The notes: generated from the sequence alone by a model not told the origin. Numbered from the stretch's first letter, positions 15,498 through 25,092 are shown. The stretch is 38,999 bases of DNA from Cypionkella sp. (GCA_025458525.1 JALOSF010000041.1:1-38999); one strand, 5' to 3'. Numbers and translations are program-made.

Positions 15498-16844
15498 TCA
15501 GCCGCGCCGGATCGCCCCGCCGAGGCCGTTCATCAACCCCTCGAAGATCGGGAAAGAGGTCACGATCGGGCTGGCATCATCGACCGAGATCGCCGCCTTC
15601 GACGCCATGCCCGCCACAAGGAAGGACATCGCGATCCTGTGGTCAAGATGGGTGGCACAGGTGGCCCCGCCCGGCATACCCCCCGGCCCCATGCCATGCA
15701 CGATCAGCGTATCCTCGTCTTCCTCGACCCGCACGCCGCAGGCCTCCAGCCCGCGCGCCATCGCATCGATCCGGTCAGATTCCTTGACGCGCAGCTCCTT
15801 GACCCCGCGCATCACCGTCTTGCCGGTGGCAAAGGCCGCGACCACCGACAGGATCGGGTATTCGTCGATCATCGAGGGCGCCCGCTCGGGCGGCACCTCG
15901 ATGCCCTGCATCGCGCCCGAAAAGCGCACACGCAGATCGGCCACCGGCTCGCCGCCTTCCTCGCGCGGGTTCTGGAACTCGATCTGCGCGCCCATTTCGA
16001 CCAGCGTCAGATACAGCCCGTTGCGCGTCAGATTCTGGCTGACCCCCGGCACAAGGATGTCCGACCCTTCGACGATCAGCGCCGCACAGGTCGGAAACGC
16101 CGCCGAGGACGGGTCACGCGGCACCGCCACACTTTGCGGGCGCAGCTCTGGCCGACCCTGAAGCGTGATGACATGCCCCTCGGCGGTTTTCTCGACGCTC
16201 AGCTTCGCGCCAAAGCCCAAGAGCATCCGCTCGGAATGGTCGCGCGTCGGCTCGCGCTCGATCACCACCGTCTCGCCGGGCGCGTTCAGCCCCGCCAGCA
16301 GGATCGCCGATTTCACCTGCGCGCTGGCGACTGGCAGTGCATAGCGCACCGGAACCGGGTTCGCGGCGCCAACCACCGTCATCGGCAGGCGCCCGCCCTT
16401 GCGGCCATAGGCCTGCGCGCCAAACAGGCTCAGCGGGTCGGTCACGCGGCCCATCGGGCGCTTGCGCAAGGATGCGTCCCCGGTAAAGGTCGCGGTCATC
16501 GGCGTCGTGGCCATGGTGCCCATGATCAGCCGCACCCCGGTGCCCGAATTGCCGCAATCGATCACGTCAGAGGGTTCGGTGAACCCGCCCACACCCACGC
16601 CATGCACCGACCATGCCCCCGGCCCGTGCTGCGTCACCTCGGCCCCGAAGGCGCGCATCGCGCGGGCGGTGTCCAGCACATCCTGCCCTTCCAGCAAGCC
16701 GGTGATCCGCGTCTCGCCCACCGCCATCGCGCCAAAGATCAGCGCCCGGTGCGAGATGGATTTATCGCCCGGCACGGCGGCGGTGCCGGTCAGCGGCCCG
16801 CTTTTGCCAGAGGTCATCGGTTGCGCTTCGACGTGGCCAGACAT
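15498..16844 (-). CDS. aroA: 3-phosphoshikimate 1-carboxyvinyltransferase (EPSP synthase, class II type)
   Basis: AroA joins shikimate-3-phosphate and PEP to EPSP in the chorismate pathway in the cytoplasm. The protein has 448 residues. [14 protein letters not shown] opens the fold. [28 protein letters not shown] and [12 protein letters not shown] are characteristic of class II enzymes such as Agrobacterium CP4. In the PEP loop GNSGTGVR, residue 101 is Gly, where CP4 carries the Ala linked to glyphosate insensitivity. The ATG at 16844 has GGGAG upstream; the in-frame extension to 16958 would run into the divergent gene. It heads the aroA-cmk unit. Confidence 0.96.
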   Translation of the reverse strand: MSGHVEAQPMTSGKSGPLTGTAAVPGDKSISHRALIFGAMAVGETRITGLLEGQDVLDTARAMRAFGAEVTQHGPGAWSVHGVGVGGFTEPSDVIDCGNSGTGVRLIMGTMATTPMTATFTGDASLRKRPMGRVTDPLSLFGAQAYGRKGGRLPMTVVGAANPVPVRYALPVASAQVKSAILLAGLNAPGETVVIEREPTRDHSERMLLGFGAKLSVEKTAEGHVITLQGRPELRPQSVAVPRDPSSAAFPTCAALIVEGSDILVPGVSQNLTRNGLYLTLVEMGAQIEFQNPREEGGEPVADLRVRFSGAMQGIEVPPERAPSMIDEYPILSVVAAFATGKTVMRGVKELRVKESDRIDAMARGLEACGVRVEEDEDTLIVHGMGPGGMPGGATCATHLDHRIAMSFLVAGMASKAAISVDDASPIVTSFPIFEGLMNGLGGAIRRG

Positions 16845-16942
16845 CGTCTTCTCCCGTAAGTGGACCGGGGCGTGATACCGCAGCCGGGCGCGGTGGTCCA
16901 TGGGGGGTTGATGTCGCCGCACCACGTTACATATCGAAGCCC

Positions 16943-18007
16943 ATGAAGCGCCGCACATTTTTCAAGGGAGCCGCCCTGCTCGCCGCCCTCGGGATCGGTG
17001 GGGGCGGTGCTGCCATGGTCCATTCCTCGTCTCGCAACCGCTATTATTCCGGTCCGGTTTCGGATCATTTCGACGGCCTGCGGTTTTTCAACCCCGGCGG
17101 CAGCGCGCCGCGCGGCTTTGGCGATCTGCTGAAATGGCAATGGGGCGGCGGGCGCGCGGTCTGGCCCGAACAGGTGCCGGTGGCCCAAACCCGGCCCGCG
17201 GCGCAGGTGTCAGACCTGACCATCACCATGGTCGGCCATGCGACGATGCTGATCCAGATCGCGGGGCTGAACCTGCTGACCGATCCGGTCTGGTCGGATC
17301 GTGCCAGCCCGCTTTCCTTTGCCGGGCCAAGGCGGGTGGCGGCCCCCGGCATTGCCTTTGGCGATCTGCCCCGGATCGACGCGGTGCTGATCAGCCACAA
17401 TCACTATGACCATCTCGACCTCGCCACGCTTGCCGATCTGCACCGCACTCATGCGCCGCAGATCATCACGCCCTTGGGCAATGACGCAATCGTGCGCAGC
17501 GCCCTGCCAGAGGCGCGGATCACCGCCGCCGATTGGGGCGATGCGGTGCCGTTCGGCGCGCTGACCGTGCATCTGGAACCCTGCCACCACTGGTCGGCGC
17601 GCGGGATGGGCGACCGGTCGATGGCGCTTTGGGCGGCCTTTGTGATCGAGGGGCCGACCGGCAAGGTGCTGCATATCGGCGACACCGGCTTTGACAAGGG
17701 CCGCCCTTACCGCGATCTGCCCGCCCGGCACGGTGCCTTGCGCGCCGCCATCCTGCCGATCGGCGCCTATGAGCCGCGCTGGTTCATGCAAGACCAGCAC
17801 CAGAACCCCGCCGAAGCGGTCGAGGGGTTTCGCCTGTGCGGGGCGTCCTATGCCATCGGCCATCACTGGGGCACGTTCCAACTGACCAACGAGCCGCGCG
17901 AGGCCCCTCCCGAGGCGTTGCGCGCAGCCCTTGCGGCGCAATCGGTCGATCCGGCGCGGTTTCGCGCCCTGGCCCCCGGCGAGGCCTGGGCGATTCCGGC
18001 GGCCTAA
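16943..18007 (+). CDS. Tat-exported metallo-beta-lactamase-fold hydrolase (UlaG/NAPE-PLD-like)
   Basis: Predicted zinc hydrolase of 354 residues. The N-terminus MKRRTFFKG followed by a hydrophobic run fits a twin-arginine signal, so the protein is probably exported folded to the periplasm or held in the membrane. The metal motif HxHxDH is SHNHYDHLD (residues 151-159). Further ligands are likely in [10 protein letters not shown] and [10 protein letters not shown], with a late His in [11 protein letters not shown]. The layout matches the UlaG-like and NAPE-PLD-like group (phosphodiesterase or lactonase activity is known there); the substrate here is unknown. It diverges from aroA with 98 bases between starts, and its stop overlaps that of trmB in CTAA. 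Confidence 0.82.
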   Translation: MKRRTFFKGAALLAALGIGGGGAAMVHSSSRNRYYSGPVSDHFDGLRFFNPGGSAPRGFGDLLKWQWGGGRAVWPEQVPVAQTRPAAQVSDLTITMVGHATMLIQIAGLNLLTDPVWSDRASPLSFAGPRRVAAPGIAFGDLPRIDAVLISHNHYDHLDLATLADLHRTHAPQIITPLGNDAIVRSALPEARITAADWGDAVPFGALTVHLEPCHHWSARGMGDRSMALWAAFVIEGPTGKVLHIGDTGFDKGRPYRDLPARHGALRAAILPIGAYEPRWFMQDQHQNPAEAVEGFRLCGASYAIGHHWGTFQLTNEPREAPPEALRAALAAQSVDPARFRALAPGEAWAIPAA

Positions 18008-18702
18008 CCCGCGCGCCTGAACGTCAGATAATGCGGGCTGCGCCCTTCGCGCAGTGCCTTTTGTTCATAGCGGGTCGAAAGCCAATCGTCCCAAGCCGCG
18101 CCCTGCCCGGTCTGCGAGATCAACGCGAACCCCGCCTGCGGCACTTCTTCCAGCGTCTGGCGCACATAATCGGGAATGTCGGTCGCAACGCGGAATTCGG
18201 CGCCCGGCTTCATCACCCGCGCCAGCAACGTGAGATACCCCGGGGTCACAAAACGGCGGCGATGGTGGCGCGCCTTGGGCCAAGGATCGGGATAGTTCAG
18301 GAACACTTTGTCCACCGACGCCTCTGGCAGCACATCAAACAGATCGCGCACATCGCCGGGGTGAATGGTCAGATTCGTCACGCCCGCCTGCCGGATCTTG
18401 CCAAGCAGCATGGCGATGCCGTTCACGAAAGGCTCGCAGCCGATCAGCCCGACCTCGGGATAGCGCGCCGCCATATGCACCAGATGCTCGCCACCGCCAA
18501 AACCGACCTCGACCCAGATCGGGCGCGGGCTGGCAAAGATCGTGGACAGGTCCAGGGGCGCACGCGACGGGTTTTCCCAGGCCGCCACATTGCGCAGCCG
18601 CAGGCTTTCCAGATCGCGGGCCAGATAATCCTTCTGACTGGCCCGCAGGGTCTTGCCATGCACACGGCCATAGAAATTGCGGCGTTCCGGGCTTTCGGCC
18701 AT
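18004..18702 (-). CDS. trmB: tRNA (guanine-N7-)-methyltransferase
   Basis: TrmB makes m7G at position 46 of tRNAs using SAM; it is a cytoplasmic Rossmann-fold enzyme. The protein has 232 residues, the family length. The SAM-binding loop is VEVGFGGGEHL, and the signature NYPDPWPKARHHRRR carries the tRNA-binding and catalytic Asp. ATDIPDYV and the C-terminal SWLSTRYE-like block (DDWLSTRYEQKAL) are also conserved. The start is the ATG at 18702. A DUF1353 lipoprotein gene stands between it and metK on the same strand. The stop overlaps the convergent hydrolase stop by four bases. Confidence 0.95.
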   Translation of the reverse strand: MAESPERRNFYGRVHGKTLRASQKDYLARDLESLRLRNVAAWENPSRAPLDLSTIFASPRPIWVEVGFGGGEHLVHMAARYPEVGLIGCEPFVNGIAMLLGKIRQAGVTNLTIHPGDVRDLFDVLPEASVDKVFLNYPDPWPKARHHRRRFVTPGYLTLLARVMKPGAEFRVATDIPDYVRQTLEEVPQAGFALISQTGQGAAWDDWLSTRYEQKALREGRSPHYLTFRRAG

Positions 18703-18794
18703 GCGTCCTGATCCTGCTTGCGGTGGTGTCGCGCGTCTTGTCAGGCCGGGCGGATCGGGTCAAGGGGCCGATGGGCCATCCCCGCATCCAAGGC

Positions 18795-19580
18795 TCAGTC
18801 CTGCCCCGGTGCATTGGGATCGAAGGGCGTGCCCTCTGGCGGCGGGCTTTCGATGACGGGTGCCGCGTCCTTTGCATCGAAACTGCGGCGCAGCATGTCG
18901 CGTTCCAGCCAGATCAGATAGCCGATCAGTTCCGGCATCGAAGGGTTTGACCGTTCGATGTGCAGCTTCGCCTCGCGCATCCCGGCGGTCAGGACAGCGG
19001 CTGGCAAGACCTCCGTCAGGCTGCGGATCGGGGCCTTGCTCAGCTCCCACCTCGGCCCGCCCAGCCAGACGGCGGCGAACATCACCTTGGCGCGACGCGG
19101 CTCTGTGCCGCCCACGATCAATGAGTCGTAAAACACGCGGTGCGTTTCCTGCCAGGTCCGCGACTGATAGACCTCGCCATCCTCGTTGCCGATGCCGCAA
19201 AACGCATCATGCACGGCCGCCGCATTGACGAATTCGCGCGATGTCGGATTGCCGACGATCGGGATGAACAGCGTGGGGATCGAGGCGCCATCCGTCAGCG
19301 TGCGCCGCGGCGCGACCCAGGCGCGACCATTGCCATCCACAAATTCCAGCGGCTCGGCGATCGGACGAAACTCCAGCGGGCGGCCGACAAGCCGGATCAC
19401 CCTATCCTCCAGCCGCACCGGAGAATTGCGGAAATAGCAGGCCGAAGACCTGTCCATCACGCCCAGACATTCCTTGGACGAGGCCGCGATCCGCGTCGCC
19501 GACATCTCTCCCGGTGCCGGAACGCAAGCCCCCAGAACCAAAAGTGCAAGCGTCAGAACGCAACGCACGGGAAAGAACAT
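18795..19580 (-). CDS. DUF1353 domain lipoprotein
   Basis: Predicted lipoprotein of 261 residues. The signal peptide MFFPVRCVLTLALLVLGAC ends in a lipobox (LGAC), so the mature chain starts at Cys19 and should be lipidated. The DUF1353 core lies at about residues 85-160: RRTLTDGASIPTLF, then AAAVHDAFCG, in which Asp and His residues recall a peptidase-like or nuclease-like site, but no activity is established for the family. The tail (PPPEGTPFDPNAPGQD) is Pro-rich. The ATG at 19580 was chosen because it opens directly into the signal peptide; the in-frame extension to 19658 was rejected. It lies between metK and trmB, after a metK terminator. Confidence 0.8.
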   Translation of the reverse strand: MFFPVRCVLTLALLVLGACVPAPGEMSATRIAASSKECLGVMDRSSACYFRNSPVRLEDRVIRLVGRPLEFRPIAEPLEFVDGNGRAWVAPRRTLTDGASIPTLFIPIVGNPTSREFVNAAAVHDAFCGIGNEDGEVYQSRTWQETHRVFYDSLIVGGTEPRRAKVMFAAVWLGGPRWELSKAPIRSLTEVLPAAVLTAGMREAKLHIERSNPSMPELIGYLIWLERDMLRRSFDAKDAAPVIESPPPEGTPFDPNAPGQD

Positions 19581-19620
19581 CGACGGACCCTTTCGCAGGT
19601 TCAGGCCTTGGGCTTGGGGC

Positions 19621-19656
19621 AAAGCGGCGCGCGACCTATCGCAAGGCGCGCGCCGC
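19621..19656 (-). terminator. Stem-loop terminator of metK
   Basis: GCGGCGCGCG (19624-19633) and CGCGCGCCGC (19647-19656) pair perfectly over 10 bp with a 13-base loop. On the minus strand TTT follows. It lies 8 bases after the metK stop. Confidence 0.6.
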
Positions 19657-19664
19657 AACCGGGC

Positions 19665-20831
19665 TTAGACGGCCTTCTTCAAGGCCTCGATCAGATCGGT
19701 CTTTTCCCAGCTGAAGCCGCCATCCGCCTCGGGCGCACGGCCAAAGTGACCATAGGCGCTGGTGCGGGCATAGATCGGCTTGTTCAGCCCCAGATGCGTG
19801 CGGATGCCGCGCGGGGTCAGGTCCATGCACTCGGCCACGGCCTTTTCGATCCGCGCCGCATCGACCTGCCCGGTGCCATGCGTATCGACATAGATCGACA
19901 GGGGCTTGGCGACACCAATCGCATAGCTGACCTGCAAGGTGCAGCGATCGGCAAGCCCCGCCGCCACCACATTCTTGGCCAGATAGCGCGCGGCATAGGC
20001 GGCCGAACGGTCAACCTTGGTCGGGTCCTTGCCGGAAAATGCGCCGCCGCCGTGCGGGGCCGCGCCGCCATAGGTGTCCACGATAATCTTGCGCCCCGTC
20101 AGGCCCGCATCACCATCCGGCCCACCGATCACAAAGGTGCCGGTCGGGTTGACCCACCATTCGGTCGCCTCCGAGATCCAGCCCGACGGCAGGATTTCTC
20201 GGATATACGGCTCGACAATCCCGCGGATATCGTCCGAGGTCTGGCTTTCATGGGCGTGCTGGGTGGACAACACGATCGAGGTGACTTCGACCGGCTTGCC
20301 ATCCTCATAGCGCAGCGACAACTGCGACTTGGCATCAGGCCCCAGCGTCGGCTCCTTGCCCGATTTGCGCACTTCGGCCAGACGGCGCAGAATGGCATGG
20401 GCATACTGGATCGGGGCGGGCATCAACTCGGGTGTCTCGCGGCAGGCATAGCCGAACATGATGCCCTGATCGCCCGCGCCGTCCTTGTCCACACCCTGCG
20501 CGATATGGGCGGATTGCCCGTGCAGGTAATTCTGGACACTCAGGGTGTTCCAATGGAACGCGTCCTGCTCATAGCCGATATCCTTGACGCAATCGCGCAC
20601 GATGCCTTCGACGCGGCCAAGAAGATCATCGGTCGCTGCCTTCGTGGACAGCCCCACCTCTCCGCCCACCACGACACGGTTGGTCGTGGCAAAGGTTTCG
20701 CAGGCAACCCGCGCATGGGGTTCTTCGGTCAGAAATGCATCAAGTATTGCATCCGACACACGGTCACAGACCTTGTCCGGATGCCCCTCGGAAACGGATT
20801 CCGAGGTGAAAACGTAATTCTTGCGGCTCAT
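19665..20831 (-). CDS. metK: S-adenosylmethionine synthetase
   Basis: MetK makes SAM from methionine and ATP; it is a cytoplasmic tetramer. The protein has 388 residues. The family signatures are present: [12 protein letters not shown] for ATP binding and [19 protein letters not shown] for the phosphate loop. [10 protein letters not shown] holds the N-terminal catalytic His and a metal-binding Asp. The ATG at 20831 is preceded by GGAG, which forms part of a SAM/SAH riboswitch, so translation should fall when SAM or SAH is high. A sigma-70-like promoter lies at the end of lnt, so metK can be transcribed apart from lnt. A terminator follows. Confidence 0.97.
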   Translation of the reverse strand: MSRKNYVFTSESVSEGHPDKVCDRVSDAILDAFLTEEPHARVACETFATTNRVVVGGEVGLSTKAATDDLLGRVEGIVRDCVKDIGYEQDAFHWNTLSVQNYLHGQSAHIAQGVDKDGAGDQGIMFGYACRETPELMPAPIQYAHAILRRLAEVRKSGKEPTLGPDAKSQLSLRYEDGKPVEVTSIVLSTQHAHESQTSDDIRGIVEPYIREILPSGWISEATEWWVNPTGTFVIGGPDGDAGLTGRKIIVDTYGGAAPHGGGAFSGKDPTKVDRSAAYAARYLAKNVVAAGLADRCTLQVSYAIGVAKPLSIYVDTHGTGQVDAARIEKAVAECMDLTPRGIRTHLGLNKPIYARTSAYGHFGRAPEADGGFSWEKTDLIEALKKAV

Positions 20832-20837
20832 GGGTAG

Positions 20838-20884
20838 TGCTCCAATTGGGTTATCCCTGCCACGCCAGGAAGCCGTTGTGACAG
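20838..20884 (-). promoter_or_regulatory. SAM/SAH riboswitch in the metK leader
   Basis: The minus-strand leader contains CACAACGGCUUCCUGGCGUG, which matches the known SAM/SAH aptamer. The outer stem is UGUCAC with GUGGCA (all six paired, one G-U). GGCUUCC can pair with UUGGAGC, forming the pseudoknot that covers the GGAG ribosome binding site 8 bases before the metK ATG. The spacer between stem and pseudoknot arm is somewhat longer than in the minimal form. Ligand binding would block translation. This class is known almost only from Rhodobacterales, upstream of metK. Confidence 0.93.
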
Positions 20885-20894
20885 TTCACCTTGG

Positions 20895-20923
20895 TGCCTA
20901 GTGCCAATGCACAAAGGCGTCAA
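20895..20923 (-). promoter_or_regulatory. Sigma-70-like promoter of metK
   Basis: On the minus strand TTGACG (20923-20918), a 17-base spacer and TAGGCA (20900-20895) lie just upstream of the riboswitch. The -35 box overlaps the lnt stop codon (20922-20920). The start would be near 20888, so the RNA begins almost exactly at the aptamer. Confidence 0.65.
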
Positions 20924-22416
20924 GCGACACGCGCTGTTCGCCGCCGCAACCCCAGCGCAAAAAGCACGATCACCGCCAAACCTGCCGGAATTTCGCCCAA
21001 AACCACATAGGGCGGGGCCGGTAGGGCCCCCGGGATGACCGGCACATCCAGATGACCCACCTGACCAAAGGGCAGGCGCTGCACCACGCGCCCGCGTGCA
21101 TCAATCACCGCGGTGACGCCGGTATTGGCCACCCGCACCAGCGGCAGGCCCATTTCGATCGCCCGGAGCCGCGCCTGTTCGAAATGCTGGAACGGCCCGG
21201 TCAAGGTGCCGAACCACGCGTCATTGGTGATCTGCAACATCCAGTCGGGCCGCTCGGGCGCGCCGCGCGGGATCTGCGGGAACACCGCCTCATAGCAGAT
21301 CAGCGGCAAGACCCGGCCCAGCACCGGCCCAAGGTCAAGCACCTGCGGCCCGCTGCCCGCAGAATAGCCATTGCCGACCTGCGCCGCAAAGGCCCCGATG
21401 CCGAACCAGTCCTGAAGCAGATCGCCCATCGGCATGTATTCGCCAAAGGGCACCAGATGAAACTTGTCATAAGTGGCGCGCAGCGCGCCCTCGCCCTCCA
21501 GCACGCGCAGGCTGTTCCAGCCCCTGTCGCCCTCGACCCGCTGGATGCCGATGGCCACGGTGTTGCCGCCTGATGCCGCGGTGATCAGCGGCGCCACCTC
21601 GGGCGAATATTCCAGCAGATAGGGCACCGAGGTTTCGGGCCAGATCGTCAGATCGGCGGGCGTGCCGGTGGCGGTCAGATCAAGCTGACGCTGAAACAGC
21701 ACGCGCGCCTGATCGGGGTCCCATTTCAGATGCTGTTCGGCATTGGGCTGCACCAGCCGCAGGCTTGCCGCGCGCCCCTCGGGCAAGGGCTGACCCAGCG
21801 CCCAATAGCCGAAGGCCGTGCCCGCCAGCAGGATCAGACCCGTCGCCGCGCCCCCCCACAGCCGCGAGCACAGCGGCAAGGCGGCAAGCGCCACCGTCGC
21901 CACCGTCAGACCCGTCGCCCCGATCAGCGCGACGCTCTGCACCAGCGGCCAGTCGTGCCACATGTGCCCGATCAGCGCCCAGGGAAAGCCGGTCAGGACA
22001 AAGCCGCGCAGCACCTCTACCGCGCCAAGTCCGGCCGCAAGCGCGAAGATCCGCCCCGGCACACAGGCCGCAAAAGCCGCCGCCGCCGACCAGAACAACC
22101 CAAAGCCGAACGCCATCAGCACCACGGCAAAGGGCGCCATCCAGCCATAGACCCAAGGATCGACGAAAAACGGCGAAACGATCCAGGTCAAAGACGCCCC
22201 AAAATACCCCGCGCCGACCAAAAGCCCGGCCCAGGCCGCGCCCGGGGCCGTGGCCGGGCGCAGCATCCGCGCCATGGCCCAGATCAGCGCCGGGAAGGCC
22301 AGATACCAAGCGGAAAGCGGGGCCTGTCCCAAGGCAATCGCCGCCCCGGCCAGAACATCAAGCGCGACCTCCCGCCGTGGAGGGGCCGCGCCGAACACGC
22401 GCCTGCGCAGGGTCAA
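20920..22416 (-). CDS. lnt: Apolipoprotein N-acyltransferase
   Basis: Lnt adds the third acyl chain to the N-terminal Cys of lipoproteins in the inner membrane. The protein has 498 residues. Several membrane segments fill the first 200 residues, followed by a nitrilase-type periplasmic domain. The catalytic triad is Glu261 (IWPETS), Lys318 (YDKFHLVPFGEYMP) and Cys374 (LICYEAVFP). The start codon is TTG at 22416; it overlaps the corC stop as TTGA and has AGAAGG upstream, so it is translationally coupled to corC. No nearby ATG gives the conserved N-terminus. Its stop lies within the metK -35 box. Confidence 0.95.
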   Translation of the reverse strand: MTLRRRVFGAAPPRREVALDVLAGAAIALGQAPLSAWYLAFPALIWAMARMLRPATAPGAAWAGLLVGAGYFGASLTWIVSPFFVDPWVYGWMAPFAVVLMAFGFGLFWSAAAAFAACVPGRIFALAAGLGAVEVLRGFVLTGFPWALIGHMWHDWPLVQSVALIGATGLTVATVALAALPLCSRLWGGAATGLILLAGTAFGYWALGQPLPEGRAASLRLVQPNAEQHLKWDPDQARVLFQRQLDLTATGTPADLTIWPETSVPYLLEYSPEVAPLITAASGGNTVAIGIQRVEGDRGWNSLRVLEGEGALRATYDKFHLVPFGEYMPMGDLLQDWFGIGAFAAQVGNGYSAGSGPQVLDLGPVLGRVLPLICYEAVFPQIPRGAPERPDWMLQITNDAWFGTLTGPFQHFEQARLRAIEMGLPLVRVANTGVTAVIDARGRVVQRLPFGQVGHLDVPVIPGALPAPPYVVLGEIPAGLAVIVLFALGLRRRTARVA

Positions 22417-23363
22417 GGAAGTGCCTTCTCCAGCGCGGCGGCGGCGGCGGCGCCAGTGTCAGCCACCGGGTCTGGCAGACTGCCCGGCAAGCGCACGCGA
22501 AGCCGCTTGATCCGGCGCGGATCGGCATCGACCACCTCGAACTCGGCCCCCGATTCATGCGGCACGATTTCGCCCCGCGCCGGCACGCGACCTATGCGCA
22601 GGAACACCAGACCGCCCAGCGTGTCGATTTCCTCGTCATCTTCGCCATTGCGCAGCCGCATGCCGATGGCGGCCTCGAACTCCTCCAGCGGGGCGGTGGA
22701 CTGGGCCAGGAAGACCCCGGGCTTTTCCTCTTTCCACAACAGCCCCTCGTCCTCGTCATGCTCATCCTCGATCTCGCCGATCACGGTTTCGATCAGGTCC
22801 TCGATGGTGACAAGCCCGTCAACCCCGCCATATTCATCGATGACAAGCGCCATATGCACCCGTTCGCGCTGCATCTTTTGCAGCAGCACGCCGACGGGCA
22901 TCGAGGGGGGCGCGTAAAGCAGCGGGCGCAGGAGTTTGCGCAGCGAAAACCGGCCGGTGCTGCCAAAGCCGTGCTGCAAAGCAAGATCCTTGAGCAGGAC
23001 AAGACCCTGCGGATGATCCAGCGTGCCCTTGTAGACCGGCAGGCGGGAAAACCCCTGTTCGCGGAACATCTCGACCAGCTCGTCGCGACCGATGTCGATG
23101 GGAACGGCGGCAATATCAACCTTGGGGATGGCAACATCATCCACCCGCAACCGCCGCAGGTTGCCCAGCCCCGGAACCGAGGCGGTGCCCGCAGCCGCAA
23201 CAGGAAGCACATCGGCGGATTTGCCACCAGACTGGCTGTCCGCCCCCGAAAATGCCCCGAACAAGCGCCCTAACAAACCGCGACTTGAAGGTTGGCCATC
23301 TTCGGCCTTCATACCCGACGGCGCGCCCTGCGCCGCCATAGACCCATCGTTGCTACTGCCCAT
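22413..23363 (-). CDS. CorC/HlyC-type CBS-pair transporter-associated protein
   Basis: Cytoplasmic protein of 316 residues with two CBS domains (about 90-215, including IDEYGGVDGLVTIEDLIETVIGEI) and a C-terminal CorC_HlyC domain (about 230-305). This family is linked to Mg2+/Co2+ efflux and is not itself a membrane pore. The first 80 residues are low complexity (Gly, Ser, Gln) and variable. The ATG at 23363 was chosen because AAAAGG lies about 6 bases upstream; the in-frame GTG at 23384 would add seven residues. It follows ybeY by 39 bases and overlaps lnt by four bases. This ybeY-corC-lnt order is widely conserved. Confidence 0.9.
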   Translation of the reverse strand: MGSSNDGSMAAQGAPSGMKAEDGQPSSRGLLGRLFGAFSGADSQSGGKSADVLPVAAAGTASVPGLGNLRRLRVDDVAIPKVDIAAVPIDIGRDELVEMFREQGFSRLPVYKGTLDHPQGLVLLKDLALQHGFGSTGRFSLRKLLRPLLYAPPSMPVGVLLQKMQRERVHMALVIDEYGGVDGLVTIEDLIETVIGEIEDEHDEDEGLLWKEEKPGVFLAQSTAPLEEFEAAIGMRLRNGEDDEEIDTLGGLVFLRIGRVPARGEIVPHESGAEFEVVDADPRRIKRLRVRLPGSLPDPVADTGAAAAAALEKALP

Positions 23364-23402
23364 CGATCCTTTTCCCAAAATCACCCTGTCAGGGGGTGCG
23401 CT

Positions 23403-23906
23403 TCAATATGGGTCATCAACCCCCAGGGTGGCAAGTATCACCACCTCGTGTTTTTCCATCAGCTCTGCATCAGTATCATGAAGGTGGTCATAGCCCAGCA
23501 GATGCAAGAAACCATGAACGATCAAATGTGTCACATGATCCGTCGCAGATTTGCCCGCCTCGGCGGCTTCGCGCAAACAGGTGTCATAGGCGATGGCGAT
23601 ATCGCCCAGTTCCTCGGGCTGATCGGGCAGACCGGGCGCGGGGCGGTCCGGCTCCGCGCCCGGCTCCTCGGGCGCGCGCTCCTCGGACGGCCAGCTCAGC
23701 ACATTGGTCGGCTGCGGCTTGCCGCGAAAATCGGCGTTGAGCGCGGCGATGCGGGCATCGTCGCAGCCCATGAGGCAAAACGTGAAGCCGGTCTGCGGCA
23801 GGCCAAGGTGGCGCAGCGCGGCGCCCACCGCCCGCTCGGCCAGCGGGCCAAGCGACAGTGCCTCCCAGCGGGGGTCTTCGATGATGCAGTCAACCAGCGG
23901 TTCCAT
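23403..23906 (-). CDS. ybeY: Endoribonuclease YbeY
   Basis: YbeY is a zinc endoribonuclease for 16S rRNA 3' maturation and 70S quality control. The protein has 167 residues, the family length. The metal-binding motif H-x3-H-x5-H is complete as HGFLHLLGYDH near residue 130. NADFRGKPQPTNVLSWPSEE is the second conserved block. A Pro/Glu-rich insert (PEEPGAEPDRPAPGLPDQPEE) precedes LGDIAIA; inserts here are common in alphaproteobacteria. It lies between phoH and corC on the same strand. Confidence 0.95.
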   Translation of the reverse strand: MEPLVDCIIEDPRWEALSLGPLAERAVGAALRHLGLPQTGFTFCLMGCDDARIAALNADFRGKPQPTNVLSWPSEERAPEEPGAEPDRPAPGLPDQPEELGDIAIAYDTCLREAAEAGKSATDHVTHLIVHGFLHLLGYDHLHDTDAELMEKHEVVILATLGVDDPY

Positions 23907-24029
23907 CCGCGCGCCCTAGCGCAGGCAAGGCGGTCTGGCAAGACAAACCGCCGTGCCCGCGCCGCGCCAGACCGCAGAGCGCGGGACAAAAGCCCGCAAG
24001 CCCCGCCCCCGCGCCTGCTGCGCCAAACC

Positions 24030-24051
24030 CCGGCGCCCGGTCAGGCGCCGG
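24030..24051 (-). terminator. Stem-loop at the 3' end of phoH
   Basis: CCGGCGCC (24030-24037) and GGCGCCGG (24044-24051) pair perfectly over 8 bp with a 6-base loop. The hairpin spans the phoH stop codon (24043-24041). Only GTTTGG follows on the minus strand, so it is probably an attenuator or stability element rather than a full terminator. Confidence 0.35.
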
Positions 24052-25054
24052 TCTGCGGCGCCTCGTCGGCCTCATAGGCTTCGATGATGCGAGCCACCAG
24101 CGGGTGGCGCACCACGTCTTTCGAGGTGAAATAGTTGAACGTCACCCCCCGCACGCCCTTCAGGATACGTTCGGCATCGGCCAGCCCCGACGGCATCCCG
24201 CGCGGCAAATCCACCTGCGTGCGGTCCCCGGTGATGACCATGCGGCTGCCCTGCCCCAAACGGGTCAGGAACATCTTCATCTGCATGGTCGTCGCGTTCT
24301 GCGCCTCATCCAGCACGACAAAGGCATTCGAAAGCGTGCGCCCGCGCATGAAGGCCAAGGGCGCGATCTCGATCCGCTTTTCCTCCATCAGCTTTTGCAC
24401 CTGCTTAGCGGGCAGAAAATCGTTCAGCGCGTCATAGAGCGGCTGCATGTAGGGATCGACCTTTTCCTTCATATCGCCGGGCAGGAAGCCAAGCCTTTCG
24501 CCCGCCTCGACCGCCGGGCGGCTCAGGATGATCTTCTCCACCGCCCCCGAGATCAGCATTGTGACACCCACCGCCACCGCAAGATAGGTCTTGCCGGTGC
24601 CCGCAGGACCGATGCCAAAGCCAAGCTCGTTCTGGAACAGGTTGGCGACATAGGCTTTCTGCGCCTCGGTCCGTGGTTCGATCGGCTTCTTGCGGGTGCG
24701 GATTTCCATGCCGGGGTTGAACAGTTCGATCTGCTCGCCCTCTGCGGTCAGGCTGGCCTGCCCCAGGCGCATCGCGCCATCGATATCCCCCGCAGCCACG
24801 GTGCGGCCGGATTCGAGGCGGGCATAGAGGCTGCGCAGCACCGCCGCCGCCTGCTCTCGCGCGCCCTTGTCCCCGATGACGGCAAGGCGATTGCCCCGCC
24901 GCAGGATATGAACCCCCATCTGATGTTCCACCTGCGCCAGATTGCGGTCGAATTCGCCGCACAGATCAATCAGCAAACGGTTGTCGGGGAATTCGAGAAC
25001 AGATTCGATCACATCCTCGGGTTTGGTCGGGGGGGTCAGCGCGCTGATGCCCAA
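24041..25054 (-). CDS. phoH: PhoH-like ATPase
   Basis: Cytoplasmic ATPase of the PhoH family, 337 residues, thought to act in RNA metabolism together with YbeY. Walker A is GPAGTGKT (about residues 148-155) and Walker B is VVLDEAQN. TGDRTQVDLP is the sensor-like motif. The N-terminal part has a KH-like RNA-binding segment (GVHILRRGNRLAVIGD). The start codon is TTG at 25054 with AGGAG 6 bases upstream; no suitable ATG is near. It has its own leader after a terminator and heads the phoH-ybeY-corC-lnt run. Confidence 0.93.
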   Translation of the reverse strand: MGISALTPPTKPEDVIESVLEFPDNRLLIDLCGEFDRNLAQVEHQMGVHILRRGNRLAVIGDKGAREQAAAVLRSLYARLESGRTVAAGDIDGAMRLGQASLTAEGEQIELFNPGMEIRTRKKPIEPRTEAQKAYVANLFQNELGFGIGPAGTGKTYLAVAVGVTMLISGAVEKIILSRPAVEAGERLGFLPGDMKEKVDPYMQPLYDALNDFLPAKQVQKLMEEKRIEIAPLAFMRGRTLSNAFVVLDEAQNATTMQMKMFLTRLGQGSRMVITGDRTQVDLPRGMPSGLADAERILKGVRGVTFNYFTSKDVVRHPLVARIIEAYEADEAPQTGA

Positions 25055-25092
25055 TGAGGTCTCCTTTATCTAGGGCCTGTATCCATGGTGCG

